Origin: Scolanthus callimorphus
Lineage: Eukaryota; Cnidaria; Anthozoa; Actiniaria; Edwardsiidae
Direction of reading: 5' to 3'
DNA length: 64,000 nt
Assembly: GCA_033964015.1 (NCBI GenBank)
Contig: CM066918.1
Coordinates: forward strand, 682,001-746,000
The translations under genes were made by a program, and so were the position numbers. Below, in pieces: positions 11,075-24,500 of the stretch (positions within the stretch are counted from its first letter, which is position 1; every line of letters begins with the position of its first letter). The notes beneath the pieces were generated by a model. It was not told the origin of the DNA, did no database searches, and saw only the letters and a program-made list of their open reading frames with translations.

Positions 11075-11545
11075 ACTATTATTAGAAGTCGGTTGCATTA
11101 CTGTACATAATTCCATATTCATTACAAGAAAATCAATCACAGTAATCTTATTAATTTACAAGTTGTAAAAATAATGATCTTTCCTAACCGCACCACCAAC
11201 GAGAGGTATATTTTAATTAATCTTGGAAGAAATAAAATTATTCTAGACACCTGGAAAAGAAAAGAAGTCGTTATCAGAGCAGCAGTTGTAAACTCAAGAG
11301 GGCGGAGAGGAATAACTGTTTTAGTGAATTCCAACTAGCCATTTAGGAGGCTTAAAACATTTCGCTAGTAGTACAGTAGTAGGCTATAACTAGCAGCTCA
11401 ACCAATAAGAACACAGCATTGATAATAGACCACTTGCACAGCTAAGGAATCACTTAAACCACAGGACTGACTGACAATGTTGTATAGAAAGCATAATGGC
11501 ATTCACTGAAAGTTTAGCCGGCGATATCTCGGTGTTATTTGTAAG
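11075..11545. other. Spacer, nothing recognised
   Basis: AT-rich sequence with only short open frames. The 3' UTR of the large minus-strand gene may extend toward here, but no clear polyadenylation signal close to its stop codon was found. Confidence 0.3.
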
Positions 11546-11549
11546 CCAT

Positions 11550-12098
11550 CTTCAAGCCACCGTAACACAGTGCAATGTTTTCTTCAACTTGACAAGTCAT
11601 TGCATGTAACACCCTCTGCAACGTTGCGAGACAGGTAACTGCAATCGTTGCAGCAAGTAGGATACGATTCTACTGCTCGCAACGGATTGCAGCAACTTGT
11701 CTCGCATTGCAGCGTGTAACAGCGAATCTTGCAACTTTTCTCGCAATTTCGTTCCCGGTCTCGGGCTCCTTTGCGCACGTGCATTCTGTATCAAAATGGG
11801 GCTCATCTCCAGTGTAAGAACTCACAAGCTGCGTAACAAAGCTTCCTTTGTTTGGTAGAACGAAGGTTGAACGAATCATGATTAAATAGTAACTAAACAC
11901 AAAGGTGTCCTCAGGGAATGGTTCTTACACTGGAGATGACCCCAAAAAGGCGGGCGACTTCGAAATTGGCGCGCAAATAGTAAAAATGTTCAATATGCTG
12001 CGAGAGGCCATTGCGAGCTAACATCAGCTGCAATGGCCCTTGGAACTTGTCTCGCGATGGATTGCAGAAAACATTGCACTGTGTAACTCCACCTTCAG
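11550..12098. mobile_element. About 540-bp inverted-repeat element with an inner hairpin
   Basis: Inverted ends ccaccgtaacacagtgcaatgttttct (about 11558) and agaaaacattgcactgtgtaa (about 12066). Subterminal words such as gcaacttgtctcgcaa occur several times. Inside, ggggctcatctccagtgtaagaac (11796) and its complement at 11918-11940 form a second hairpin. Non-coding. Confidence 0.6.
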
Positions 12099-12301
12099 GC
12101 CGATAACAATTACAGTATTGTCAACACATTCTTCTCTCCTCAGGCTTCAGCAGTGCTTTGGGCCTCCTGCGGCAATGAAGAACAGACGGGGACTGGAGCT
12201 ACACTCGCACATAGGCATCTCTGTCTCTCTACAGTGAATCCATTTAGAAATGCTTGCGGCTGAGGTTCAAGGTTACTCACCGTTATGTCTTGCAGCCTCA
12301 T

Positions 12302-12594
12302 TTATCGTCTTCGTTTTCGCCGTCGCTTGAGGCAATCGACTGCAGGTCTTATTTTCTGTATGACCCCGCCCAATTCACTAAACGACTCTTCCTTGTGCAC
12401 ATTGCGCGCGTGTCCTCCCGCGATATCTAGTAGTTGACTAGGGCTGGTGCGTCCTACTCCAACAGATATCGTCTTCATATTCGGGATCGCGTTGATATCT
12501 GCCGCGTATTTCTTGAGACGCGCAGGATCGCCATTGTTCTTGCCGTCTGTCAAGAAAATGAAGATCTTGGGGACATTTGAACGTGCGCCATGGC
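12302..12594 (-). CDS. vWA-I, last exon: C-terminal half and stop codon
   Basis: Reads [20 protein letters not shown], the beta-D strand with the FLTDG motif of vWA domains, then [20 protein letters not shown] and the final helix. It ends [13 protein letters not shown] and TAA (12302-12304). The acceptor is at 12595-12596 and the exon starts in phase 1, matching the donor at 13123. The highly basic tail is unusual for a vWA end and could be a heparin-binding or processing signal (inference). Confidence 0.85.
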
Positions 12595-15500
12595 CTGTCG
12601 ATCAAGAAAAGCCAATCAAGTGAGACGACAAAACAGATTGTATGTACTAATAGGGACCTTAAAGTGCCTATCACATAGTGAAATCCACTCTTGACCACGA
12701 TAATATTTTTTTCTCGAGGTTGGACTACCCACTACGAATGCTCATTCCTATTTAAAGGAGAGCGACGCCAACCGAACAACCTCCTCCGTAAGGTCTGGAC
12801 GATTACAAGAAAGGGGTCATCAATTCTGCCTCCCGCGCGTCAGAACAGAACGCTTCAGACAGACGTTCATCAATATGTGTCTGTTTAAAGGCCCATCACC
12901 AACTGACAACCTTTGCGGACTCTTAGCCAATCAACGCACCCGAAAAACAATGGATCAATTTGAAAACAAACAAAAAAACGGGGCGCAAAGGCTCCCGGTT
13001 GGTGAAGAGCCTTTAATGTAAGACCTCTACGTCTGATTAGAGGCCATTCAGTGTGATCATTGCTTGTTTTGTTCTGACAAGCGAATAGATATTCACGCCA
13101 TTCTGTTTACAACAGTCCATACCTGCTTGAGGATTAAACAACTCGTAAGACACTCGTAGACCCTCGTCGATCATTGTAGTCTTGAAACGTGCTTGCTCGA
13201 GGTTATTAACGGCGGCTATCAAGTAACGCGAGTTATCATAATCCGTGAAACTAATCTTGACTTCGGCCTCCTTGCCGTATTCAACTATCCCCACGTGAGT
13301 TCCGTCTTTAGAGATGCGGAAAACCTGAAATGAGAAAAACGCCAGGGTCAGAAGGGCGTGGTTAGTTAGCTTAGTTAGCTAGATCCAGGAATTTATTTAA
13401 TTAATTTCGCTAAATCTTTCTCAGAAGGGTGTGGTTAGTTAGCATGTGGCCAGACCTTCTCTGCCAAGATCCAGCACTTACAACAAAGATAATTTTCGAT
13501 ATAACAGCTCCGCCAATATTTCAGCTGTGCAAGACAGGTTCCTCTATCAAGGGTGATATGCAAGAGGTACAGACCTTGATAAGATCGATGATAAAATCCT
13601 GCACGTCGCGGTACTCCTTAGCGTTGACGCTGTTGGACCCATCAATAGCGATGCCGAGGTCTAGCGCAAGCTCCCCACAACCTATACATCACACCACACG
13701 GAGAAGTGATACTTAGCACACATGCTGCCATAGACAATATCGGCTAACGGTGTTTACATCACACCACACGGATAACTGATACTTAGCACACATGCTGCCA
13801 TACACAATATCGGCTAACGGTGTATACATCACACCACACGGAGAAGTGATACTTAGCACACATGCTGCCATAGACAATATCGGCTAACGGTGTTTACATC
13901 ACACCACACGGATAACTGATAACTTACTCGCTAGTTCGCATTTTGGGCCAGTAAATCCAGTCAAGCAGTCGCACCGGAAGTCATTGGTCCTCTCGATACA
14001 CGTTCCCCCGTTTTGACATCCATGACCTCGGCAGCCGCACCTCTTGACCGCGACCGAGACGCTCTTTTGGAAGGAAACGGACTTGATGCGAAAGTCTGGA
14101 TCTTCGACCGCGAAGTCTCTGATACACCCTGTGAAGCTCGTCGTGATTCCAACCCTGGATTGGCTGAAGAATTAAGGCAGATGAAAATGAGTTTACAGAG
14201 CTTATTTTTGCCATAAAACTGTGCGAGACCCATGGGTGCCTTACACAAGAGCGAAGCAAATTGTTGCAGACTTTAGACCATGAGTTTAAATCTAAACTCA
14301 GGGAAGTCTACGACTACAGTTGTTAGAGCTGTACAGACGCAAACAATGCAAGCACAACACGAAATCAATCGAATGGTACTCAAACTTTTGTCGTACGCTC
14401 TCCGACTATCAGTTAATAATATTCCAGTGATACTAATAGTAACAACCTCTTGCCGAGCTACTTACAGGTTAGCTTCATTGCTAGTAATACTAATAGTAAA
14501 CCTCTTGCTGAGCTACTTACAGGTTAGCTTCATTGCTAGTAATACTAATAGTAAACCTCTTGCTGAGCTACTTACAGGTTAGCTTCATTGCTATTGACCC
14601 CGAGATATAATGGCGAGGAGAGAAGGCTTAGTCGAGTGTTGGCGCCGCCGGCACGTGCTGTGTATCTCCTTCCGTTGACGATCATGATAAGCTGGCCATT
14701 TTCACGCAGGAGTTGAACATTGGAGGCAGTGTTGAGGGGAAGTCTGGTATCTGTTGCTAGCCTTACCAAACCCTGGCCGGCGTTAAACCTGAATAGGAAC
14801 GTTACAGTCGCATTCTAGGGTTCCCTGGACATATTCAAGAATTGCTAGGATGACAAAATGTCGGCTTACTGAGGCTCTATAACTATGAGTAGCGCCCTTA
14901 AATTTCGAGCCCAGATGAACAAAATGTCGTTCTGAGTTATATAATGTCAATGCTCCCCTTAAAAGTTGTTTTTATTTAAATGCTGTTAATCAGTGTGTTC
15001 TGTTGTTTACGATTTTATGGGAATCGAGAGCGGTCAGGTCTTAGCTATATAAAGTAGCAGAAACTGCTGTGGCGCTGCTCATGAGAGGTATCTCTCAGGC
15101 AATTGCACTGGGAGCCGATACCACCGAGAGGCAAACACAACTCGAAAAGTGCAATCGGTTCTGTAGCGTCCACCCAGTACCAGAAAGTGCCCGGGTGGAC
15201 TGACTACTCCAAATGGTATCACAACATTTATGTATCACAGGCAAACAACATGCAAACAGACCTCAGGCACGATGACAAGGAGCAAAAGATGGGCCGACCT
15301 GATTTACGTCAAGGTAGAAGTGTAACATAAACAAGAGAATTGGAGTACCTGTATTCTAGTATTCCATTAACTAGAGCCAGAGACATGAAGTCACTCGATA
15401 CTGCTGATCCACTGTACATGATTACACCGTTCGCTGCCTCAGGTTTGATATCAAGGTTTATGCCTTCATTTGCTGTAGATTTCGCGACGGGACCACCGCT

Positions 15501-18500
15501 TAAGCTTTGATAGGAAGAATACTTTATATAGGATTTTCCCGAGGCAGAAAGGTGAGGAATCTCCGCTAGAAATGAAACAAACAAGCAAACAAAATCGTAC
15601 GTATCTTCAGCATACGATATAATGCATGCAACAATGGACGATTCCCGCTATAAGCGCGCGTGCTCTTCTTCATTTAGAAATGCCCAAGCCGTGTCCCACA
15701 ACTACCAGAATGAAGCGCGCGCTTGTTTAACGGTTTGTTCGACAAATATCCCTTATATATCGACATGTATCGACGATGGAATCGTCCATTGAAGATTACA
15801 AACCACGGCACTAAGCAAGAATATCCCTACGAAGTGGCGTCATAAAACAGATGAAAAAGCTGTGCATGGTTGCCTAAATGGAAATAAGAAACGCTGTGCT
15901 AGCAAAGGATTTCAATATAAACTTACGTCTAAGCTCGCATCGATTTCCAGAAAACCCTCTCTTGCATCTACACTGAACCTTGTTGTCACGTACTATCTTG
16001 CACCGTCCGTTGTTATGACAACCATCCATCATACAACCATCCTGAGCACAATTCTGGACAGCACCGCGGGTCACCTCTTGAGGGCCGTACCCGGCTAGGC
16101 GAGGCGGCATCCGCACGTCCATCACCTTGTCGTTAACTCGCAGGCCTCTGATGCAACCGATAAAACCGCCACGGGTACCCAATAGAGCGGTCATACTAGA
16201 AATAAGTCACGAGGCGTTAAGTTGAAGCCAACCAGAGAAGGATTCATTATTATTATTAACAAAGTGCTTACCCCTGAGGCACAGACCAGAGAAGGATTCA
16301 TTATCATTATTAACAAAGTGCTTACCCCTGAGGCACAGACCCATTACCACCAATGAACATGGGTAGATTGACGTCCAGGTTACCGAGAAGCCCGGGTGAT
16401 GAGCCAACCACGCGAACGCCATTTAGCGTCAATTGACCTTCTCTGCCATTGCGGCTCACTGTCAGGTTGTTCCACTGTCTCATTACAATATTATTGGAAC
16501 TCTGTATCAATGCCGGTCCGCTACCCAGATTGTAACTAAAAACAATAATGGAAAAAGAGTATGTTATGCCCTGGAGAATAGTTGACTCTGTATAATTTGC
16601 CTCTCTGACTATTTTGTCTGTCCGTCTGTTTTATCTCTCTGTCTTGCTGTGCACCTTAATACCAGTATGTGCATTCCGTTTGGCATTGCGAAACATAAGA
16701 ATAGATCACGGGATGACATCATGGCTACACCGTGCGAAAAATGGCATTAAAGTTTGGCTATACCTTGGGTATGATGACCACCATATGAAGTAACCATGGT
16801 ATCACTATTATCTCCCCTGATCATTTGGACCAAAAACACCCACACACTTTACTACTCACAATTAGTTGGTCTACCACTGCACCCCAGGGGTCTGGTAGTG
16901 CGGTCAATTTTTGAGCATTTTGTTTTACAGCAGCTGTAACATTATGCATTACCTAAACAAAGCTTTGCCTCGCTTGAGTACAAGGAAAATGTAATCCGCG
17001 GCTCCTGCAGGGCTTTGTGCAGAGTAGAAAAGCACCCCGCTGCGGCTAAGAGGGTTGAAGCTCATAGAAATACTGGTGGTTTTCTGGGCGCCGGTCAGGG
17101 CTGCGTACTTCAGGTAACCTGTAAACCCAGCCTTGAATCCGATAGAGTCACCTAAATAACAGGAGAAAACACGTGCAGCAGATAGAATAAACGACAATTT
17201 GATTGTCGCCACGCGTGCCAGTAGAAAGCGCGATTTACGGGTTTACTTCTTTCTACCGCTTAAGAAAAACGCAAAAGATAAACTTTTCTCATTAGCTACA
17301 TCCTTCATGGAAACATGACAAAATAGCCAAACAACAACAACAACCACGTAGCTCTGATAAGAATTTCCTGTCTTTCATACGGTGATCATGAACAAAGACA
17401 ACAAATAAACAATTAGTATCAGATATAATTAATTTCCGAGTCTCACGGAGATGTCTTGCGGCCAGAAGTAATAAACTTGGAGCTACTCACTCATAGAGGA
17501 AGCAAGTTTTAGATGGGACGCAAGCTGAATAGATAAAGGAAGGAAAGAAAGTAGCGGGGTAGAGCGTCGGGACCTGCGATGAAGCTCCGCTCCTAGTTAA
17601 GAGAAAAGGAAGTTGCCAAAGCAGGTAAATAACAGGAAAACAGTGAGAGGTGAGAGGCAGACCTCGGTGAGAGGCAGGCCTTGGTAAGAGGCAGACCTTG
17701 GTAAGTGGTCCATCTTGGTTACAGGTAAACCTTAGTAAGAGGTACATCTTGGTAACAGGTAAACCTTAGTAAGAGGTACATCTTGGTAACAGGTAAACCT
17801 TAGTAAGAGGTCCATCTTGGTAACAGGTAAACCTTAGTAAGAGGTACATCTTGGTAACAGGTAAACCTTTGTAAGAGGTACATCTTGGTAACAGGTAAAC
17901 CTTTGTAAGAGGTACATCTTGGTAACAGGTAAACCTTAGTAAGAGGTACATCTTGGTAACAGGTAAACCTTAGTAAGGGGTACATCTTCGTAACAGGTAA
18001 ACCTTGGTCAGAGGTAGGACCTGGTAAGAGCTAGTTTCTTACCACATTGCCCTTGATGATTAACAGTTATCCTCGTCTTGCGGCGACATGAATCCGCTTG
18101 TAAAGTGCACTCGTTAGGGTAAGTCTGCCCGTTAGTGCCGCACACAGGGCTGAATGACAGAGGACACTGCTGCTCACATGCACATTCCAACGTGCCATCA
18201 AGACGAGATTTACAAGTGGAGTAGAAATCACACTGCATGAGGACGCAAGGGTCTAGGAAGGCGAGAAAGAGGGAGCAAAGAAAAACACAAGACGTTCGAG
18301 ACAGTCTTTATTTAGTCATCGTTAAAAACAACAGTAAATGCAAAGGCTTTAAGAAGTGGAAGTTATTTGGATACTGACGTTCAAGGGACTACAAACTAGA
18401 AAAAATCCCATTTCGAGAAGAGAGATTTCTCTTAGTTTAACGGGAAAGAAGAAAGGAAATAAATGCGGGATAAAATTTCACTACTCACTGCACGCGCCCT

Positions 18501-21500
18501 TTTGTAACACCACTATTGTTCGCCGCTGTTTACACGAGTCAGCCTTTAGAAGACACTCGTTTATATAAGTACGTCCGTTACTGCCGCACACAGGATCGAA
18601 CTTGAATGCACATTTGTCCTCGCATACACATGATGTTTGGCCATTAGGCTTCTCTTGGCATTTAGAGTAGAATCCGCATTTCAAGGAGGAACATCCGAGG
18701 TCTTGTATGTGGAAGGAGAAGGGGAAGAAGGGAGAGAAGGAATTAGTATTAAGGAAACAGAAACAAATACCGAGGAAGAAGAAAATTCTTTCGTATAGAA
18801 GGTTAAGCTAGTTGTAAAAAGTAAAAAGGACAAAAGGACTGGTAATAATGGTAAACATTAAGGTAAAATTTAAAACCTATGAAGGATAAAAGTTAATCTG
18901 TCACAAACGGGACGAACAAATGTGAACAGTATTTCAGGACAGAAGTTCAAAGAAAGAATGTACGAGGGATAGGGGACGAGTAACAGCACGAGAATACGAA
19001 AGAGCACTCACAGCATCTTCCCTTGTAAGCCAAAGTAATGGTGTTGTTAGCACGACAAGCCTCTGCTGTAAGGCTGCAGAAGTTCAAGTAGGTCTTCTTG
19101 TTAGAGCCACAAACCGGGTCATAATTTAGACGACAGTCTTCAGGGCATAGACACTTTTCTAAGCCATCCTCTTGCAACTCACAGCGTGCGCCAAACTTAC
19201 ACGTGGCTTTCCTACAAGCTAGTGAGTGAACGAGATGATCTCAGGAATATGGTGTGATATGATACAAGCAAAACAGAAAAAATGAAAGACCAAGATGCCT
19301 GATGGAGTTTTACTATCATTCTATCAGCAAAATGAAACTCTTCGAGGATAAGGAACTGCTTGCATGTCGTAGAAAAAGACAATGAAACATAGCCGTCGGG
19401 TTGACTCCGATTCAGTTATCATTTTTCAACAAAGAAAAACAAATCAGCTAGATAAAAATACTTCAAATACTGCTTTGAACGGTTCACAGATGTCTTGTAC
19501 AATCCTCAAACACGTGGCACTTACGGCATCGGCCTTGGCTAGCGATGTTTATAACTCTGTCTTGAAGGCATGCTTGCCTAACCATCATGCATTCACTCAT
19601 GTACGACATGGCGTTGTCGCCACAGACAGGACTATATTGTAGAGAGCACTTGGGACACACGCAAGACGCTGTCTTGTTGGCGAAACGCTTACACGTCGAA
19701 CCGAAACGGCACTTTAAGTCGTCGCATGGGTCTGAAGATAATTTGAACGGTAGGACAAAGTATGGAGATGGAGAGACAACTTTATATTAGCACTGTGAGG
19801 GAAGAGGTCTACAATGATAACACAGGTTATTTATAATGACACGGAATGACACCAAATCAGTGTTCGCAAGGACAAACGAGATAACATAGGAAAGTAAGGA
19901 TGAAATGGAAGTAATGAAAAAGGGAAAGTAAATGAGAAAGGATGAAACTGTAGTAAAATGAAAATGAACTGTCGTCCAATAGAGACAAAGAAAAAATATC
20001 AAATTATGCCGACACAACATTCACTCGTACCATAACATTTTCCTTGATTGACAACTCTTATGGTCAGATTTGATTCACACGCTTTCTTGTTCAGATGACA
20101 TTCGCTGACATACGTCTTGTCGTCGCTACCACACACAGTTTTACCGGACACCGGACAGTAAATCGGACAAGAGCACTGCTCGGCACCGATCGTGTCAGAG
20201 ATGCATACAGAGTATGCTAGACAAGTTTGACTCCCACACGGGACCTTTTCTATTGATCAGAAATGCAAGAAAGATAAGAGATAAGGACAGTTAGCAGTGT
20301 TGACGTATCGACAGCTTGCGAGAAAGCATTATAAAACCAACTATACGGCCTCGCAGTGTTTCGGTGGAGACGTCTTGCAGAACAGTTACATAAAACATAG
20401 ATGGGTTTCTATTCAAATGATCTTACCGCATGCTCCACCATATAACACGGTAATATTCATGTTGAGTTCACACGATTCCACTTGTAAGGCACATGGACTG
20501 ATGTAAGTCTTCAGGTTTGATCCACACACAGGGTCATACGTCAGAGGACACTCCGCAGGACATATGCAGCGAGCTTTCACCACTTTGTCGGGTTCACATC
20601 TAGCGTAGGGTGGACAACGCTTGGCAAGGCAGGGATCCGGTACTTATACAGGTACCACACAAGCAGGTTAGATTGGGAAAGGGAGGAAGTTAGTAATTAA
20701 GGCTACGGGTAAGTATAAAAACTGCGAGGCGATAAAAGGTAAGGTTTGCCCTTTCGGTTATCGCATGATTCTTCTGGGCTTGTGACACTGTATATGATGA
20801 ACACAAAGAAGTTTGGAAAGAGTTATCCGCAAGGTTTACAACAATTTAGTTGCCGTAATTTCGCGACAATTTGGCCATGTTGAGGTTGAGAATCGCTTAG
20901 CGGACGTTGAATTTTTTTTTCATAGGAGTTAAAAGGTATTAAAGAGAAGGAAAGGATACTCTGTTTCATTTGAAGGGAGTTCGACTGGAATAAACGGCAG
21001 AAATACAAGCAATATGTGCTTCACTTACAACATGTCCCCGTATACGCCACGTCCAGGTCATTGTCCAATGTGCACGAGTTCTGCCTCAAGAGACACAGGT
21101 TGATATGTGTCTCCATGTCGGTGCCGCAAACAGGGTCATATGCAAGCGGACACTCTGACGAACATAAGCAGCTAGCGGATCCATTGTAGTGGTTCATGCA
21201 CGAGCCATACCGATGGCATGAAACCTTTTTACAGACGTCTAGATACAAGAATGGAGGCATGTGAGAGCATAAGATGAGCAGCAGTAGCACAAGAAAGCAC
21301 ACATGTAATCAAAAGGAACGAACAAGAGAAAGAAACAGGGGCCGCTAAAAACAGAGGAGCATTATATACTGTACAAGTCTAAAATATTGAAACCAATATA
21401 AGTAAAAGAAGAATGGGATCCTCGCGAAATGTAAAGATAGGAAACTTCGTGGAATAGAACAAAAACATCTAAACCTTACAATATATTTTTTCTCGATAAC

Positions 21501-24500
21501 TGAGCGGTTTTCTTTCGCGCTTTATGACAAAACGTTTGTTCACCACTCATTAATATCAGTGCGTGTAGTACATCAGCTTGTCTTTGAGAAGGAAAGCAAT
21601 CTACATATTAGGCCCACGTTCCTAGCAAGGAAGACGACTCAATGGCGCTTCAATACCGGAACGAAGATCATCCTTACCACATTCGCCTTTGAAGAGTACC
21701 GCAACATTCTGGCGGGCTTTGCACGCCTTTGCTTTCAGTTCACAATTACTTCTGTACGTCTTGCGATCAGAACCGCAAACAGAGGCGTTTTGCTGATCAG
21801 GAGGACACTGAGTTAGACAGATACACAACCCTGTGCCGTCCGCCTGAGGAAAGCATTTGGAATAAAACTGACAAGTAACACTGGAGCAAGGAGCTGCAGA
21901 GAAAAGTGAAAGAAAAGTGAGGGAATTCAACGTTTAGAAGCAGAAAACAGGGGACAAGAGAAGGAAAGTGTTTTGATGAAAATGGAAACGTTTCTTTCAG
22001 GTGATGAAACTGTTGACAAAGATTAAGTGTTATATAAAACAATGCATGGTATATTTCGGGTTTAAAGATAAGAAACTAAAGAAAAGAAGAGGTTATTAGT
22101 GGGAGTAGACGTTTAGCTAACTTCAGTTGAAGTTTCTTCCAGAAAACAATGAAAACAACTTAGTATTTCAAGCAATGAAAAAGACAATGCAAATAAGAAT
22201 CTCCGTGAAATCTTACTCACTGCAAAACCCTTTGTGAAGGAAAGAGATACTTCGATTCGACTGACAGGAGGCCACTTCTAGTGCGCATCGACTTGAGTAC
22301 GTTTTGCCGTCGCTACCACAATGAGGGCTATAGGCCAGCGGACACTGTACATCACATGCGCACTCAGGCTCGAGATAGGAATTTAGAATGCACGACGTGT
22401 AGGGAGGGCACTTAGTCTTGTTACACGGGTGGGCTGCGTACGAGGATAGAGCGATTAGGAAAGTAAAGCACAATGAGGGCTATAGGCCAGCGGACACTGT
22501 ACATCACATGCGCACTCAGGCTCGAGATAGGAATTCAGAATGCATGACGTGTAGGGAGGGCACTTAGTCTTGTTACACGGGTGGGCTGCGTACGAGGATA
22601 GAGCGATTAGGAAAGTAAAGCACAATGAGGGCTATAGGCCAGCGGACACTGTACATCACATGCGCACTCAGGCTCGAGATAGGAATTTAGAATGCACGAC
22701 GTGTAGGGAGGGCACTTAGTCTTGTTACACGGGTGGGCTGCGTACGAGGATAGAGCGATTAGGAAATTAAAACAGAAAGTGAGTAGAATGAATTATAAAC
22801 GACGAAGAGGAAGGAGGACCGGGAGAAAAGAGCTTTTTTGAAATGGAGACGTTTCTTCAAGGTAGTATACATCGGGATGAACATCCATTTTCTCCTTTCT
22901 AAACAGTGCTGTGCTTATAAAAGGCATGCATTAATAGTAAGAACGACCACGATAAGAAATTTTAGAAATGAAGCATCACGTATCTACTGCCTAAAACGTT
23001 TGTAAGGAAGCAATGTTTACAAGGACAAAGCGAGCGCATCTTGTTCGCCCTCATTGAAGTTTCGAAAGTAAGGCCCCACACGCTCCTCGTTGTTCTCCTT
23101 GCGGCGCCAAAAACCAAACAGACTTCCCAAAGATTTCTTTCTTCACCCAAAGAACATATTCAACGCGCGCAGAGGCGACAATAAAAACACACAAAACTAT
23201 ATAATGTTCATACCTTGATCTTCATGGAGTGATGAGACGAACATAAGCCACAGAAATAGAAAACAAAGGAAAACATAATTAATATCCTTTTAAAAGAAAA
23301 ATACATAGGATATTTATCATTTATCATTGGTGTGATACAAGTGAAAATGGGAAATGTTCACTTGTATCACATCACTGATAAATGACAAATCTCCTCTGTA
23401 CTACGACTTCGCTCGAGTCAAGCGCTACGTCATTTCATATGATGGGACCGCTCCCTGTGGCTTTGAGCATTGCAGCGGTATGACAAAGGTCGTGGGCTTG
23501 AAGCCTGACTGTTTAAAGCCTGACTGTTTTTCTAAGATTTTTTTTCAGTGGTAGATAATGGCCGCATTTGCACGTTTCCTATTTTCATATAAGAGATATA
23601 CTACGCACCACATAACCCCAGGTTCTTGATCTTGATGTCGAGTTTCAGTGAGCAAGCCTTGACCTCCATGATGCACTTGTTCCTATGAGATTTACCATCA
23701 GTTCCACAGACAGGGTCCACTTCCTGGCTACATTGGATGGATTTTGGACAAACACATTTAGTAACACCCTCACTTTCAACGCAACGGCCGTAGAATGGGC
23801 ATTTCTTTGTCTTGCATGTCTCTGAAAAATAAAGAAGAGTGGAAACATCATTTTAACACTTGTCGTACCTGTGGCGCTCATGGCGTTAAGCAACAGCTCG
23901 CATAGGTTCGTTACGAGGCTCATTATTAGCGATCAAAACTAGCGATTAAACTCCTCTTTAATGTTCTCTTCCCACCAGCCCCTTCCCCCTCGTCAAGATA
24001 TCTCGAGGAGTCTAATAGCACATTACATACGATAAGATTGGGAAATTCCTGAGGTTGCCAAAAACTTCTGCACTAGCATGCTAAAATGAATCGCTTATAA
24101 AATTTAAGTTTTGTTTAGTGCTAATAATGAACATTGTCTTCCGATTTGCTGGATCGCCTATTTGGACATACCACAAGCACCGCGTCTGAAAAACTTAATC
24201 TCCTTGTTTAACTGGCAAGCCTGTACTCTCATATGACACTCCGTCTGGTATGTCTTGAAGTTTGAGGCGCAGATTCGGCCTTTGAGAGACGCGCAGTCTT
24301 TGAGTGTTGGGCAGACGCAGCGAGCATTTTGGTAGCGAGTGGTGACGCATTTAGCGTAGACTTTGTGGCATTCAGTCATTCGGCATGGCGCTAGGGATGA
24401 GAAAAGACGAAAAAACATGAGACAATCTGCAAGGATAAACGATGGACAACAATGTCCAAAATGAACGACTCAAGTAATCTGGGTTGCTAGTGAAAGGAAA

